Position numbers and translations under genes: made by a program. The notes below the pieces were generated by a model, which saw only the letters and a list, made by a program, of their open reading frames with translations, made no database searches and was not told the origin of the DNA. DNA of 64,000 nt from Dyella_B jejuensis (lineage in GTDB: Bacteria; Pseudomonadota; Gammaproteobacteria; Xanthomonadales; Rhodanobacteraceae). Of this stretch, positions 52,917 to 62,130 are shown piece after piece. The stretch is taken from the NCBI RefSeq assembly GCF_044904675.1, contig NZ_JADIKJ010000019.1, positions 10,516-74,515 on the forward strand. The letters run 5' to 3'. Every line of letters starts with the position of its first letter. The stretch's first letter is position 1.

Positions 52917-54166
52917 GGCATGGCTCCCTTGCTCATCGGGGTTGGCGGCGTGACCGTCTGCGCCAGCGGTTGCAGGCGATACAGCCAGAGTGAAACCAGC
53001 AGGCCGGCCAGCACCATCGCGCCGACGAACAACGCCACGCCCTGCCAGCCTTCTTTCGCGTAGAAAAGCCCGCCGCTGGCGCCGGCCACGCTGGAGCCCA
53101 TGTAGTAACTGAACAGGTACATCGACGACGCCTGCGCTTTCGCCGCGCCGCCGCGCCGTCCTACCCAGCTGCTGACGATGGAATGACCGCCGAAAAAGCC
53201 GAAGGTGATCGCGGTGATGCCAAGGACGATCAACCATACCGCTGCCGCCATGGTGCATGCCGTGCCGGCCAGCATCAACGCGAAAGCCGTCCATAGCACT
53301 TTGCGCCGCCCCAGCTTGCCCGCCAGATATCCCATCCAGGCGGAACTGAACGTGCCGATGAGGTAGATCGCGAAGATCAGCCCGACTACGGCCTGGCTGA
53401 GGTTGTAGGGCGGCGCCATCAGCCGATAGCCCAGGTAGTTGTAGACCGTGACGAAGGCGCCGAGCAACAGGAAGCCTTCTGCAAACAGCCACGGCAAGCC
53501 CGGGTCGCGAAACATGCCGGCGAAGCGTGCGAACAATGCACGCCATTGCAGTGCCTGCGGGCGAAAGTGACGCGAAGGCGGCAGAGAGCGCCAGAAAACC
53601 AGCCCGGCAATGAGCCCGACGATGCCGACCACAGCGATACCCATGCGCCAGCCGAAGTCATCGGCGACTACGCCGGAGATCAATCGCCCGCTCATGCCAC
53701 CCACGGCGCTGCCGCTGATGTACAGGCCCATGCCAAGGCCGATCGATTCGGCGTGCATTTCTTCGGTGAGATACGTCATCGCCACCGCGGGCAGGCCGCT
53801 CAGGGTCAGGCCAAGCAGCGTGCGCAGCGCCAGCAGCGCGTACCAATCCGGCATCAAGGCGCTAAGCAGTACCAGCAGCGCCGAGGAGAGCAGCGACACC
53901 ACCATGACCGACTTGCGTCCAAACGCATCGGACACGCCGCCAGCGAACAACATGGCGAAAGCCAGCACGCCGGTAGTCAACGACAACGACAGCGCGCTCG
54001 CCGCCGCACTGATGCCATAGTGATGGCTGAACTGCGGCATCAGCGGCTGGACGCAATACAACAGGCCGAACGTGGCAAGCCCGGCGGCGAACAAGGCCAG
54101 GTTGGTGCGGCGGAAAGCGGGCGTACCGTGGTGGATCAGGTCATCGGTGGCAAACGATGTGCTCAA
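52913..54166 (-). CDS. MFS transporter, YnfM-like
   Basis: 417 residues with about twelve membrane helices. The loop 2-3 signature is present as GGVSDAFGRKSVMVVSLL and its counterpart as GYLAGKLGRRKVLW. The helix-1 region (LFAAGLATFGLLYCVQPLMP) is characteristic of the YnfM/arabinose-efflux-like branch, so drug or metabolite export is likely. The start is a TTG with AGAGG six bases upstream. Confidence 0.88.
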   Translation of the reverse strand: MSTSFATDDLIHHGTPAFRRTNLALFAAGLATFGLLYCVQPLMPQFSHHYGISAAASALSLSLTTGVLAFAMLFAGGVSDAFGRKSVMVVSLLSSALLVLLSALMPDWYALLALRTLLGLTLSGLPAVAMTYLTEEMHAESIGLGMGLYISGSAVGGMSGRLISGVVADDFGWRMGIAVVGIVGLIAGLVFWRSLPPSRHFRPQALQWRALFARFAGMFRDPGLPWLFAEGFLLLGAFVTVYNYLGYRLMAPPYNLSQAVVGLIFAIYLIGTFSSAWMGYLAGKLGRRKVLWTAFALMLAGTACTMAAAVWLIVLGITAITFGFFGGHSIVSSWVGRRGGAAKAQASSMYLFSYYMGSSVAGASGGLFYAKEGWQGVALFVGAMVLAGLLVSLWLYRLQPLAQTVTPPTPMSKGAMP

Positions 54167-54360
54167 TGCGGACCTCTGTTCGGGCGATCCATAACGAGCA
54201 CAAGCTTAAACGCAAGCGGTGTTGCGATCGATACGATCGCGACACCGGTTCGATAGCCGGTAAATACCAAACAGAAACCAAGTTGTGACGACCCAAGCCC
54301 CATGCTGCACAAACCCGGATGGCGACCTTCAGCCAGGCCTGGCGGCGCGAGCACTACCGC

Positions 54361-54585
54361 TCACGCCTCGGAATCGTCGTCCGGCTCGATATCGATATCG
54401 TGGAAGTAGCGATCGATCAGCGCCCTCGCCGCTTCTTCCCAGCGCGCGCCGCCGCCGTCGGCCACGACATGGCGGCGGGGATCATCCGGAAAATGGATGA
54501 TCCCGCTGCGCGAGTCGCCGCCGCCGTCGCAAGCGTGTTCGAACCTGACGCCACGGTATTCGCCCCATTGCTGATCGGAATTCAT
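54361..54585 (-). CDS. small hypothetical protein
   Basis: 74 residues from MNSDQQWGEYRGVRFEHAC; an upstream in-frame ATG at 54639 would give 92. Acidic C-terminus (RYFHDIDIEPDDDSEA). Composition and a central helix (ARWEEAARALIDRYF) look protein-like. No family recognised; the ribosome-binding site is weak. Confidence 0.5.
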   Translation of the reverse strand: MNSDQQWGEYRGVRFEHACDGGGDSRSGIIHFPDDPRRHVVADGGGARWEEAARALIDRYFHDIDIEPDDDSEA

Positions 54586-54696
54586 GCAGGCTGCCGCTGA
54601 TATCGATCGGAGATAGCGAGTGTAGGGCAATACCGTCACCGACGTCCGGTGCTACACGAACGAGGTCGGCGACGTCCAGACCAGACAGCTCACGCC

Positions 54697-54906
54697 CTAG
54701 CCGCCATGATTGCAGCGGTGAACGGCTTCGCTGCGCGCCTTGTCGTATTCCGATTGCGACATGGCCCCGGTATTCAGGGCGTTCTGCAAATCCATCATCT
54801 GCTTGCCACAGGAATCTTCATTCTTGACCACGGTCTCCGAGCCGCCGCATGCGGCGAGCGACATGCAGAGAGCGATCGTCATCGTTGCGAGCATGGGCTT
54901 GATCAT
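54697..54906 (-). CDS. small lipoprotein
   Basis: 69 residues. A signal peptide with lipobox (LCMSLAAC) gives a ~50-residue mature lipoprotein with a SHOCT-like helix pair (MMDLQNALNTGAMSQSEYDKARSEAVHRC) and two cysteines after the lipid site. GGAG stands eight bases before the ATG. Function unknown. Confidence 0.75.
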   Translation of the reverse strand: MIKPMLATMTIALCMSLAACGGSETVVKNEDSCGKQMMDLQNALNTGAMSQSEYDKARSEAVHRCNHGG

Positions 54907-55247
54907 GTCGTCACTCCACTCCAGTTAGCAGGAAAAGGCAGCAGGCCATGGCATCCCCTGGTGCCGGCTACGATGGTAAGGCGGCGGCGCCAATCGGGGC
55001 TGACTGCCGGATCGCCGATCCGCTGTTTTCACGTCACGGCGATCCCGGCTGCACGCCCTGCACACGATAAAACTGCTTCTAACCGCCAGCGCGGGATCGC
55101 TATCGGTTGCGCTCAAGCCGCAGCCTGCCGCTGCCGATAAGCTGCCGAGAGCCGGCTCCTTGGCATGCACGAAGAACGTCCGGCTCGGGCAATGCGCGGC
55201 GGCTGGCAACTGCCATGGGGAACTTGTGGACATAGACTGGGGCATCG
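54907..55247. other. 341-bp divergent gap
   Basis: Nothing gene-like. It separates the lipoprotein gene (-) from the HD-GYP gene (+) and should hold both promoters; no clear motif stands out. Confidence 0.5.
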
Positions 55248-56366
55248 ATGCGACCGATCCAGGCGGGAGAAGTGCAGGCCGGGCAACCGCTGCCTCACGA
55301 TGCTTACGACGAGCGCGGCAAACTGTTGCTGCGTGCGGGCCAGATCCTGGCCAGCGAAGCCTCGGTGGAACGGCTGATCCGTCACGCATACTTCGATGAC
55401 GCCAACGCATCCGGACGCCAGGATGCACAAGGCGACGCGGCCGATGCCGAGCGCCCGCTCGCGTCGATCCTGTCGGCGCGGCATCGGCTGTATTCGCTGC
55501 TGACCGGTGACCGGCGCACGGACTTCGCCCGCGAGATCGCCCGCATCGCCGAGCTGCTGCAACGCGCCTGCCGGGTGAATCCCGACTTGTCGCTTGCTTC
55601 CATCCTGCTGCACCGCGATGGCCTGTACGCCACACGCCATATGATCAACGCCGCCATCGTATGCGAACTGGTGGGCGCGGCGCTCGAACTGTCCGCGGCG
55701 GAGCGCGCGCCGATCATCGCTGCCGCGCTGACCATGAACATCGGCATGTTCGAATTGCAGCAGCAGTTGCTGGCCGTGGATGGCCCGCTCAGCGATGCGC
55801 AGTACACGCAAGTGCGCCGTCATTGCGAACATGGCGTCGCCTTGCTGGGCGAGCGCGGCGTCAACAATGAAACCTGGCTGCAGGCCGTGCTGGAGCATCA
55901 TGAGAGACCGGACGGCAGCGGTTACCCCGGGGGCAAGCATGGCGAGGCGATCGCCCTGCCCGCGCGCCTGCTCGGCACCGCCGACGTGTATTGCGCGCGC
56001 GTGGCACATCGGCATTATCGTCCGCCGCTGCCATCCAACCTGGCGCTGCGCTGGCTGTACTTGAATGAAGGCACCACGCTGGACGGCAAGATCGCGACCA
56101 GTTTCATCAAGACACTCGGCATTTATCCGCCGGGCACCGGCGTGCGGCTTCGCAATGGCAGCATTGCCGTGGTGATCCAGCGCGGACGCGGCAGCCTGAC
56201 CCCGCAAGTGTCATCGATCACCACGCATGACGGCCTGCGCATCGGCACCCCGATCCGCCGCCGCGGCGATGTCGCCGCGCACGCCATCAGCGAAGCGGTG
56301 GACCTCGATGCGCTTGAGCTGAGCGTGAACATGGAAGCGCTGTGGGGCACCGACGCGGTAACCTAG
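55248..56366 (+). CDS. HD-GYP-like protein lacking the HD dyad
   Basis: 372 residues. An N-terminal segment (VQAGQPLPHDAYDERGKLLLRAGQIL) typical of Xanthomonadales HD-GYP proteins is followed by the HD-GYP fold. HD-GYP enzymes degrade c-di-GMP with a metal centre built on HDIGK and HHExxDGxGYP. Here the second motif is intact (LEHHERPDGSGYPGG), but the first reads ALTMNIGMFE, so both the His and the Asp of the HD dyad are missing. The protein is therefore probably a c-di-GMP effector or scaffold and not a phosphodiesterase. Confidence 0.85.
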   Translation: MRPIQAGEVQAGQPLPHDAYDERGKLLLRAGQILASEASVERLIRHAYFDDANASGRQDAQGDAADAERPLASILSARHRLYSLLTGDRRTDFAREIARIAELLQRACRVNPDLSLASILLHRDGLYATRHMINAAIVCELVGAALELSAAERAPIIAAALTMNIGMFELQQQLLAVDGPLSDAQYTQVRRHCEHGVALLGERGVNNETWLQAVLEHHERPDGSGYPGGKHGEAIALPARLLGTADVYCARVAHRHYRPPLPSNLALRWLYLNEGTTLDGKIATSFIKTLGIYPPGTGVRLRNGSIAVVIQRGRGSLTPQVSSITTHDGLRIGTPIRRRGDVAAHAISEAVDLDALELSVNMEALWGTDAVT

Positions 56367-56437
56367 GGATGCTCAACAGCGCAACACCTGGCGCGTCCTT
56401 TCCCCCACGTTGACGCCACTGATCCTAAGCTCCGGGC

Positions 56438-57460
56438 ATGGATAGCGACCTGCTGCGGCCAAGTCCGGAAGGGCTGTATTGCCCACCCGGTGATTTCCAT
56501 ATCGATCCGCAGTTTCCCGTGCACCGCGCGGTAATCACGCACGCACATGGCGATCATGCATATCCAGGTTCGCGCACGTACCATGCCGCCAGCGCGGGTA
56601 CCGGCTTGCTGCGCGACCGTCTCGGCAGCGAGGCCACCATCCGGGCCCATGATTACGGCGCGCCGTTCGAGCTTGGCGACGCCAAGGTATCGCTGCATCC
56701 GTCCGGACATATGCTTGGTTCGGCGCAGGTTCGCATCGAAGCGCTGGGCCGCGTCGCGGTGGTATCAGGCGATTACAAGCGCGACGCCGATCCCACTTGC
56801 GCGCCGTTCGAGCCGGTGCCATGCGATGTCTTCGTGACCGAGTCCACCTTCGCACTGCCCATTTACCGGTGGCCGCCGATCGCGCAGGTGATCGAGGAGA
56901 TCCTTGCCTGGATCGAGGAATGCACCACGCGCGGCATGGCCGCCGTGCTGTTCTGCTACGCGCTGGGCAAGGCGCAGCGCCTGTTGGCCGAACTCGCTAC
57001 GCGCACGCAACGTACCGCCTACGTGCATGGCGCGATGCTGCCGTTGATCCAGCGCTACCGCGAAGCCGGCGTCGCCATGTTGCCGACCGAGGCGGTGCGC
57101 GAAGCCGGTCGCGGGCGCGAGTACGCCGGCGAACTGGTGCTGGCGCCACCGTCCGCCGCGGGTTCGGCGTGGATGCGCCGTTTCGGCCATGCATCCACGG
57201 CGTTCGCTTCCGGCTGGATGCAAGTGCGTGGCGCGCGGCGCCGGCGCGGCTACGATCGCGGCTTCGTGGTGTCCGATCATGCCGATTGGCCCGGCCTGCT
57301 TGCCAGCGTGCGCGATTGCGGCGCCAAACGCATCTATGTCACGCACGGCGACGGCGAAGCATTGGTGCGTTACCTGCGTGACGAGGGCCACGATGCGCAT
57401 CCATTGCACGCCCTCGGCAATGCGATGCCGTCCGCGCCACGCAGCGAGGAAGGCGACTGA
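56438..57460 (+). CDS. ligase-associated metallo-beta-lactamase-fold DNA exonuclease
   Basis: 340 residues of the MBL/beta-CASP-like family found beside bacterial ATP-dependent DNA ligases. The metal motif is THAHGDHAYPG, followed by LHPSGHMLGSAQV, VVSGDYKRD and the C-terminal VVSDHADWPGL and YVTHGDGEAL. Characterised relatives are 3' DNA nucleases acting on damaged or RNA-containing ends. Its stop overlaps the ligase start (TGATG), so the two are coupled. Confidence 0.9.
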   Translation: MDSDLLRPSPEGLYCPPGDFHIDPQFPVHRAVITHAHGDHAYPGSRTYHAASAGTGLLRDRLGSEATIRAHDYGAPFELGDAKVSLHPSGHMLGSAQVRIEALGRVAVVSGDYKRDADPTCAPFEPVPCDVFVTESTFALPIYRWPPIAQVIEEILAWIEECTTRGMAAVLFCYALGKAQRLLAELATRTQRTAYVHGAMLPLIQRYREAGVAMLPTEAVREAGRGREYAGELVLAPPSAAGSAWMRRFGHASTAFASGWMQVRGARRRRGYDRGFVVSDHADWPGLLASVRDCGAKRIYVTHGDGEALVRYLRDEGHDAHPLHALGNAMPSAPRSEEGD

Positions 57461-59052
57461 TGCGCCGCTTCGCCGCCCTCTACGAAGCGCTCGACCGCAC
57501 CTCCTCCACCGTGGCCAAGCGCGATGCCATGGCCGGCTATTTTGCCGCGGCACCGGCCGCGGATGCGGCATGGGCGGTATATGTGCTGGCGGGCGGAAAA
57601 TTGCGGCGCACCGTCTCCAGTACCGACCTGCGCGAGGCATTGGCCGCCGAAACGGAGTATCCGGCATGGCTGATCGACGAAAGCTACCAGCAGGTCGGCG
57701 ACCTCGCCGAAGCGATCGCCCTGATGCTGCCGGAAGCGGGCGAAGGCCATGCCGACGTCGCCCTGCACACGTGGATGGAACAACGCCTGCCGGCGCTCGG
57801 CCAGCATGATGCACCCGCGCGCGTAAACCTTCTGCGCGAATGGTGGCCCGCATTGCCGCGCCAGCAGATTTTTCTGCTCAATAAGCTGCTCACCGGCGCG
57901 CTGCGCGTTGGCGTATCGCGCCGGTTGGTGGTGCAGGCGCTGGCGCAATGGAGCGGCTTGCCCACCGACCTGATCGCACATCGGCTCAGCGGCACCTGGC
58001 ATCCCGGCGCCGACACGTTCGCGGCATTGGCCAAGCCGGCGAGCAGCGACGAGCATGTCGCGGATCGCCCCTATCCGTTCTTCCTCGCTTCCCCGCTCGA
58101 GCAGGCACCGGAAACGCTCGGCTTGCCCGGCGAATGGCTGGCCGAATGGAAATGGGACGGCATCCGCGCGCAACTGATCCGTCGCCACGGCACCGTGAGC
58201 ATTTGGTCGCGTGGCGAAGAGCGCCTGGATGGCCGCTTTCCGGAGCTTGAACAGGCCGCGCTCGCCCTGCCCGATGGATGCGTGCTCGACGGCGAAATAC
58301 TGGCCTGGGCTCCCGATGAGGAGCATCCGTTGCTGTTTACCGCGTTGCAAAAGCGCATCGGCAAGCTCAAGCCCGGCGCAAAACTGCTTGCCGATACGCC
58401 GGTGCGCCTGATGACCTACGACTTGCTGGAATGGGAGGGACGCGACCTCCGCGAGCAACCCTTGTCCGCACGACGCGCCCAATTGGCCATGCTGATCGAA
58501 GGACATGGACCGACGTTGATGCTCTCGCCAGCCGTGCCGATCGTCGACTGGCCTGCGCTGGCCTCACTTCGCCATGCGTCGCGCGAACGACGCACGGAAG
58601 GATTGATGCTCAAGCACCTGGCCTCGCCCTATCGCGTCGGACGCAAGCGCGGCGACTGGTGGAAATGGAAAGTGGACCCCTTCACCATCGACGCGGTGCT
58701 GGTCTACGCCCAGCCCGGACATGGACGCCGCTCGGGCCTGTTCACCGATTACACCTTCGGCGTGTGGGACGGCGACACACTGGTGCCAGTGGCCAAGGCG
58801 TATTCCGGCCTGGACGACAGGGAAATCGCCCGACTCGACAGCTGGATCCGCGCGCATACCATCGAACGCTTCGGACCGGTGCGTTCGGTGCAGCCGGTGC
58901 ACGTGTTCGAGCTGGCGTTCGAAGCCATCCAGACGTCCACACGCCACAAGGCCGGCCTGGCGGTGCGTTTCCCGCGCATCCTGCGCTGGCGCACCGACAA
59001 AGGCATCGCCGATGCGGACCGGCTGGACGACTTGCGCCGGCTGGCAGGCTGA
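57460..59052 (+). CDS. ATP-dependent DNA ligase
   Basis: 530 residues: an N-terminal helical DNA-binding domain (~1-190), an adenylation domain with the active-site Lys in LAEWKWDGIRAQLIRR, then DGEILAW, EGLMLKHLASPYRVGRKRGDWWKWK (split here as EGLMLKHL and GDWWKWK) and the OB-fold end. It is not the essential NAD+ ligase. With the exonuclease it forms part of a known DNA-end repair set; the Lhr-type helicase and MPE phosphoesterase that often complete it are not adjacent. Confidence 0.93.
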   Translation: MRRFAALYEALDRTSSTVAKRDAMAGYFAAAPAADAAWAVYVLAGGKLRRTVSSTDLREALAAETEYPAWLIDESYQQVGDLAEAIALMLPEAGEGHADVALHTWMEQRLPALGQHDAPARVNLLREWWPALPRQQIFLLNKLLTGALRVGVSRRLVVQALAQWSGLPTDLIAHRLSGTWHPGADTFAALAKPASSDEHVADRPYPFFLASPLEQAPETLGLPGEWLAEWKWDGIRAQLIRRHGTVSIWSRGEERLDGRFPELEQAALALPDGCVLDGEILAWAPDEEHPLLFTALQKRIGKLKPGAKLLADTPVRLMTYDLLEWEGRDLREQPLSARRAQLAMLIEGHGPTLMLSPAVPIVDWPALASLRHASRERRTEGLMLKHLASPYRVGRKRGDWWKWKVDPFTIDAVLVYAQPGHGRRSGLFTDYTFGVWDGDTLVPVAKAYSGLDDREIARLDSWIRAHTIERFGPVRSVQPVHVFELAFEAIQTSTRHKAGLAVRFPRILRWRTDKGIADADRLDDLRRLAG

Positions 59053-59056
59053 AAGC

Positions 59057-59821
59057 ATGGACGCGGACATTCCAGCCCCACTCCCCTCGCTCTACATCGG
59101 CTGCGCCGGCTGGTCGGTTCCAGCCGCGCACGCCGGCCTGTTTGCCACCGACGGCTCGCATCTGGAACGCTACGCCTCGCGCTTCAACGCGGTGGAAATC
59201 AATTCGTCGTTCTACCGCTCGCACCGTGGCGCCACTTATCGCCGCTGGGCCGCATCGGTACCCGATACGTTCCGCTTCTCGGTGAAGATGATCAAGACGG
59301 TTACCCACGTCCGTCGCCTGCGCGAGGCCGACGACGAAATGCGCCGTTTCCTTGAAGAAGTCGCCGAACTGGAGCACAAGCTCGGCTGCGTGTTGATCCA
59401 GCTGCCGCCCGGCGCCGCTTACGACGGCGCGGTAGCGGACGCCTTTTTCGCCATGCTGCGCAGCCACTATGCCGGCCCGGCGGTATGCGAGCCGCGTCAC
59501 GCCTCCTGGTTTGCGCCTTCAGTGACGGCCATGCTCACGCGCCACGCCATCGGGCGCGTGGGCGCGAGCCCGCCGCCCCACCCCGGCGCCGATCATGTCG
59601 CCGGCGCCGATGCCGTTCGCTACCTCCGATTGCATGGCACGCCGCGGATCTATTACGACGCCTATTCGCCGGCCTTTCTCCAGCAGACCGCAACGCACCT
59701 GTGTTCGGCCGTGGCGGAAGGCGCCGAGGCCTGGTGCATCTTCGACAATACCGCCCTGGGCCATGCCACTGCCAACGCCCTGGAATTGATGGCCCTGCTG
59801 GCTGGCTGTTCTGTCATATGA
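59057..59821 (+). CDS. DUF72 (YecE-like) protein with altered C-terminus
   Basis: 254 residues of the DUF72 TIM-barrel family, function unknown. Typical segments: SLYIGCAGWSVPAAHAGLF, FNAVEINSSFYRS, FRFSVKMIKTVTH, VCEPRHASWF and AWCIFDNTALGHATANAL. The final residues read ALLAGCSVI, but a second copy of the last ~100 bp at 62131-62232 continues as ALLAAKAPAK before a stop. The current end is thus likely created by the insertion that follows, with about nine native residues replaced. It begins four bases after the ligase stop. Confidence 0.88.
   Translation: MDADIPAPLPSLYIGCAGWSVPAAHAGLFATDGSHLERYASRFNAVEINSSFYRSHRGATYRRWAASVPDTFRFSVKMIKTVTHVRRLREADDEMRRFLEEVAELEHKLGCVLIQLPPGAAYDGAVADAFFAMLRSHYAGPAVCEPRHASWFAPSVTAMLTRHAIGRVGASPPPHPGADHVAGADAVRYLRLHGTPRIYYDAYSPAFLQQTATHLCSAVAEGAEAWCIFDNTALGHATANALELMALLAGCSVI
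59701..59802 (+). repeat. direct repeat, left copy (end of the DUF72 gene)
   Basis: 102 bp that recur at 62131-62232 in the same orientation with about five mismatches. The two copies bracket the IS relics and the beta-helix gene. Confidence 0.88.
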
Positions 59822-59824
59822 CAG
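59811..59824. repeat. 14-bp palindrome at the left junction of the insertion
   Basis: CTGTCATATGACAG, a perfect palindrome, starts nine bases after the direct repeat stops and includes the current DUF72 stop codon. It may be the outer end of the inserted DNA. Confidence 0.5.
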
Positions 59825-59949
59825 CGAGTACTTCATCACTGTCATCCCTTCCACAAGGAATTCTCAGGCCTACATCATGAATCGACGCGCATGATCTGTT
59901 CCCTGCAGCCATACCAAACATTCGTAGCAAAGTCCGGTAGTAAGCACCC

Positions 59950-60300
59950 TCTAGCAAAGCCGGGGGCTTTATAGATGAGCGCCTCAAAGGCACCTTAAAA
60001 CCATTAGCCACTCAAGGCAGCAGCTCATACGCTAAGTTTCATCTGATCGTAGCGCTCATCTTCCTTTTCCTGATTTTTGATGTAAGCCCGCACCATCGCC
60101 TCGTCCAAACCCACCGTCGATACGAAGTAACCGCGCGCCCAGAACAACTCTCCGCTGAAGTGGTACTTACAGTCCCAGCGAGTGGGTTAGGCTCAGATAC
60201 TCTTTCATTGTGAATCATCATCTCTTGCTCGAGATTTCAGATTCACAATGACCGCTGCATAGGTCAAACGTCGGGAGTCCCCCGGCATAGCCGGGGGATT
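59950..60300 (-). mobile_element. IS200/IS605-type relic with terminal hairpins
   Basis: The two ends carry the subterminal hairpins expected of this family: AAAGCC/GGCTTT at 59956-59970 and CCCCCGGC/GCCGGGGG with a 3-base loop at 60279-60297. Between them is an internally deleted, frameshifted transposase (60025-60208). Boundaries are approximate. Confidence 0.75.
60025..60208 (-). pseudogene. internally deleted IS200-type transposase TnpA
   Basis: From the ATG at 60208 the start MKEYLSLTHS can be read; after a one-base frameshift it continues as RWDCKYH, the normal N-terminus of IS200 TnpA. It then jumps directly to the family's C-terminus, LFWARGYFVSTVGLDEAM, and ends in NQEKEDERYDQMKLSV. 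About 80 residues in the middle, including the HUH metal motif, are gone, so it cannot be active. Confidence 0.82.
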
Positions 60301-60310
60301 TCCTCAGGTA

Positions 60311-61714
60311 TTAATAAGCAGTAGTGGTGACCCTAAGAAAGCTCTTCAGAATGGTCGGTCCTACTTTGCCGTTGCCGGCCGTTAGAAGAATCGCCTTTTG
60401 CTCCCCTACGGCCCAATGCTGCTTGACATAAGCGGTGATATCTATTGCAGTTTCTGTTGGTCCCGTCGTACCTGGCGTGGCTGTAGCAATCGCACCCGAA
60501 TTCGATCCATCCATTAATTCTATGCTACCGGCCGCACTATTAGGCAACCATTGCGTCACCCATTCAACTGATACGATTGGACCTGCTCCATACTGAAACA
60601 TATTGCTGTAAGCCACTGGCTTGAACAGCGCAAAAGCACTTGGGTCGATTGGGTTATAGCCTGTCGCCACATTGCCAGTAATGGTTGGACTAGCCCATAT
60701 GTCATAGATCTGTTGGGTCATTGGTAGAGCGCCAATGTTCTCGATACTAAGCGCAAGCAGGCAGCCTGAATTAATAACCGGCTCATTAACCAAGCCTCCG
60801 ACTAACTGCATCTTTATGATGTTGTAGATACCGCCCGTTTGATTGCAAATGATCGTCGTCGCTGGCTGCGAAACGTCCATGGTCAAGCTATCGATCAGGT
60901 TCGCAGCTGGCGCCCCTTCCGATACATTGTTTGGGTTGATGAAAACACCGACCGCTCCGCTCTGTCCCGTACTAAGATATACGCCATGCAACTTGATATC
61001 ATCCATACCTTGTACCCACATGATACCTGCGCCATAAAAATTCCAGGCAAATAGGTTATACATATCGGTATCACTAACGGATCCATAACCTGTAGCGGGG
61101 CCGCCATCGAAATAGAAGGCGTCATAAACATTCAGAGCTCGTAAATGGTCAAAGCGACCATGATTGAAAAAATCCTGACCAGGATCACCATCCCCGGTAT
61201 TCTGAAATAAAAAGGCAATTCCCGCATTTTCGCAAGCTATGTGTTCAAAATTTCCGCCCATGGATGCTCCTATCGAGAGGCATATTGGACCACTGGCGGT
61301 TTCCGGCGACGATTGATTGCCGTTGATCAGCACATTGCGCACGCCGCAATCAAAATTACCAGTCGGACAACGAACGACAGGAGTTCCACCTAATCCCTTC
61401 CACGACAACGTAGTAGGAACTGGTCCGGCATACAAAGGCAATGCACCTCCCATGCCACCGCCGCTCAGTGTGACGCCCGAAGGAATCGTGATCGTAGAAC
61501 TGACTACACATACTGATCCACCGCTAGGCAGTATTACGGTGTTCCCCGCCGATGCAGCGGCTAGTGCAGAATTGATGGCGATCGTGTCGTCCCCACTACC
61601 ATTGCAGGTAGCACCATAATCCAGTACGGAAAGAGGACTATTTGAGGGCTGCGCCATCACCGAGCCAGTCACCAAACAGACAAGGAAAGCCAAAAAATTA
61701 AGTATTTTTCGCAT
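60311..61714 (-). CDS. exported right-handed beta-helix (pectate-lyase-3-like) protein
   Basis: 467 residues with a signal peptide (ILNFLAFLVCLVTGSVMA-QP). The mature part opens with SVLDYGATCNGSGDDTIAINSAL, the usual opening of pectate-lyase-3/tailspike-like beta-helix proteins, followed by VILPSGG and VTLSGGGMGG and many short beta repeats. Such proteins bind or cleave polysaccharides; no catalytic residues can be assigned. AAGGGG stands six bases before the ATG. Base composition is visibly AT-richer than in neighbouring genes, fitting horizontal transfer with the insertion. Confidence 0.78.
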   Translation of the reverse strand: MRKILNFLAFLVCLVTGSVMAQPSNSPLSVLDYGATCNGSGDDTIAINSALAAASAGNTVILPSGGSVCVVSSTITIPSGVTLSGGGMGGALPLYAGPVPTTLSWKGLGGTPVVRCPTGNFDCGVRNVLINGNQSSPETASGPICLSIGASMGGNFEHIACENAGIAFLFQNTGDGDPGQDFFNHGRFDHLRALNVYDAFYFDGGPATGYGSVSDTDMYNLFAWNFYGAGIMWVQGMDDIKLHGVYLSTGQSGAVGVFINPNNVSEGAPAANLIDSLTMDVSQPATTIICNQTGGIYNIIKMQLVGGLVNEPVINSGCLLALSIENIGALPMTQQIYDIWASPTITGNVATGYNPIDPSAFALFKPVAYSNMFQYGAGPIVSVEWVTQWLPNSAAGSIELMDGSNSGAIATATPGTTGPTETAIDITAYVKQHWAVGEQKAILLTAGNGKVGPTILKSFLRVTTTAY

Positions 61715-61778
61715 AGAAAGCCCCTTGAAAAAGAAAATTTTGAATCGCCCTCATTTTCCGAGTCATTCGGAAGCGGGG

Positions 61779-62075
61779 TGAGTTGATGATGCCATGGCGT
61801 AACAGATGGGCGAGGGACCGGTAGGGCAGATCATGGTTGTAACGTGTCGCCAGTCCTCGACCATGCGATATCTCATCCAGCCGGTTGAAGGCATAGCGAT
61901 CCAACATTGGGGTTCGGAAAATGTGGTTGAAGCGTTCGATATATGCGTGCTGAGGGAGCAGCGTGGCTGGATATAAACCAGCTCAACACATTGTGGATGC
62001 GCCTACTGGCATAGGATCGCACTGATAAATTCCCCGTTGTCTAGGCACAGCAACGGTGCGCGGATACGTCGGGTA
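61779..62075 (-). pseudogene. IS3-family transposase (OrfB) remnant
   Basis: Minus-strand frames contain the DDE core end in pieces: LLCLDNGEFISAILC (second catalytic Asp), then after a stop and frameshifts VELVYIQP, then HAYIERFNHIFRTPMLDRY and ATRYNHDLPYRSLAHL. Several stops and frame changes show it is dead. No matching OrfA or terminal repeats were seen. Confidence 0.8.
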
Positions 62076-62130
62076 GCCGTTGATTTTCACAAGCCCAGCA
62101 TGCGGTCGGCGCGCCGGGGAGTTCGCGCCT

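Noticed and set aside
59819..62130. Complete genomic island with its own integrase
   Set aside because: Only IS relics and one gene are present; no tyrosine or serine recombinase and no tRNA target, so the flanking repeat is described without calling it an att site.
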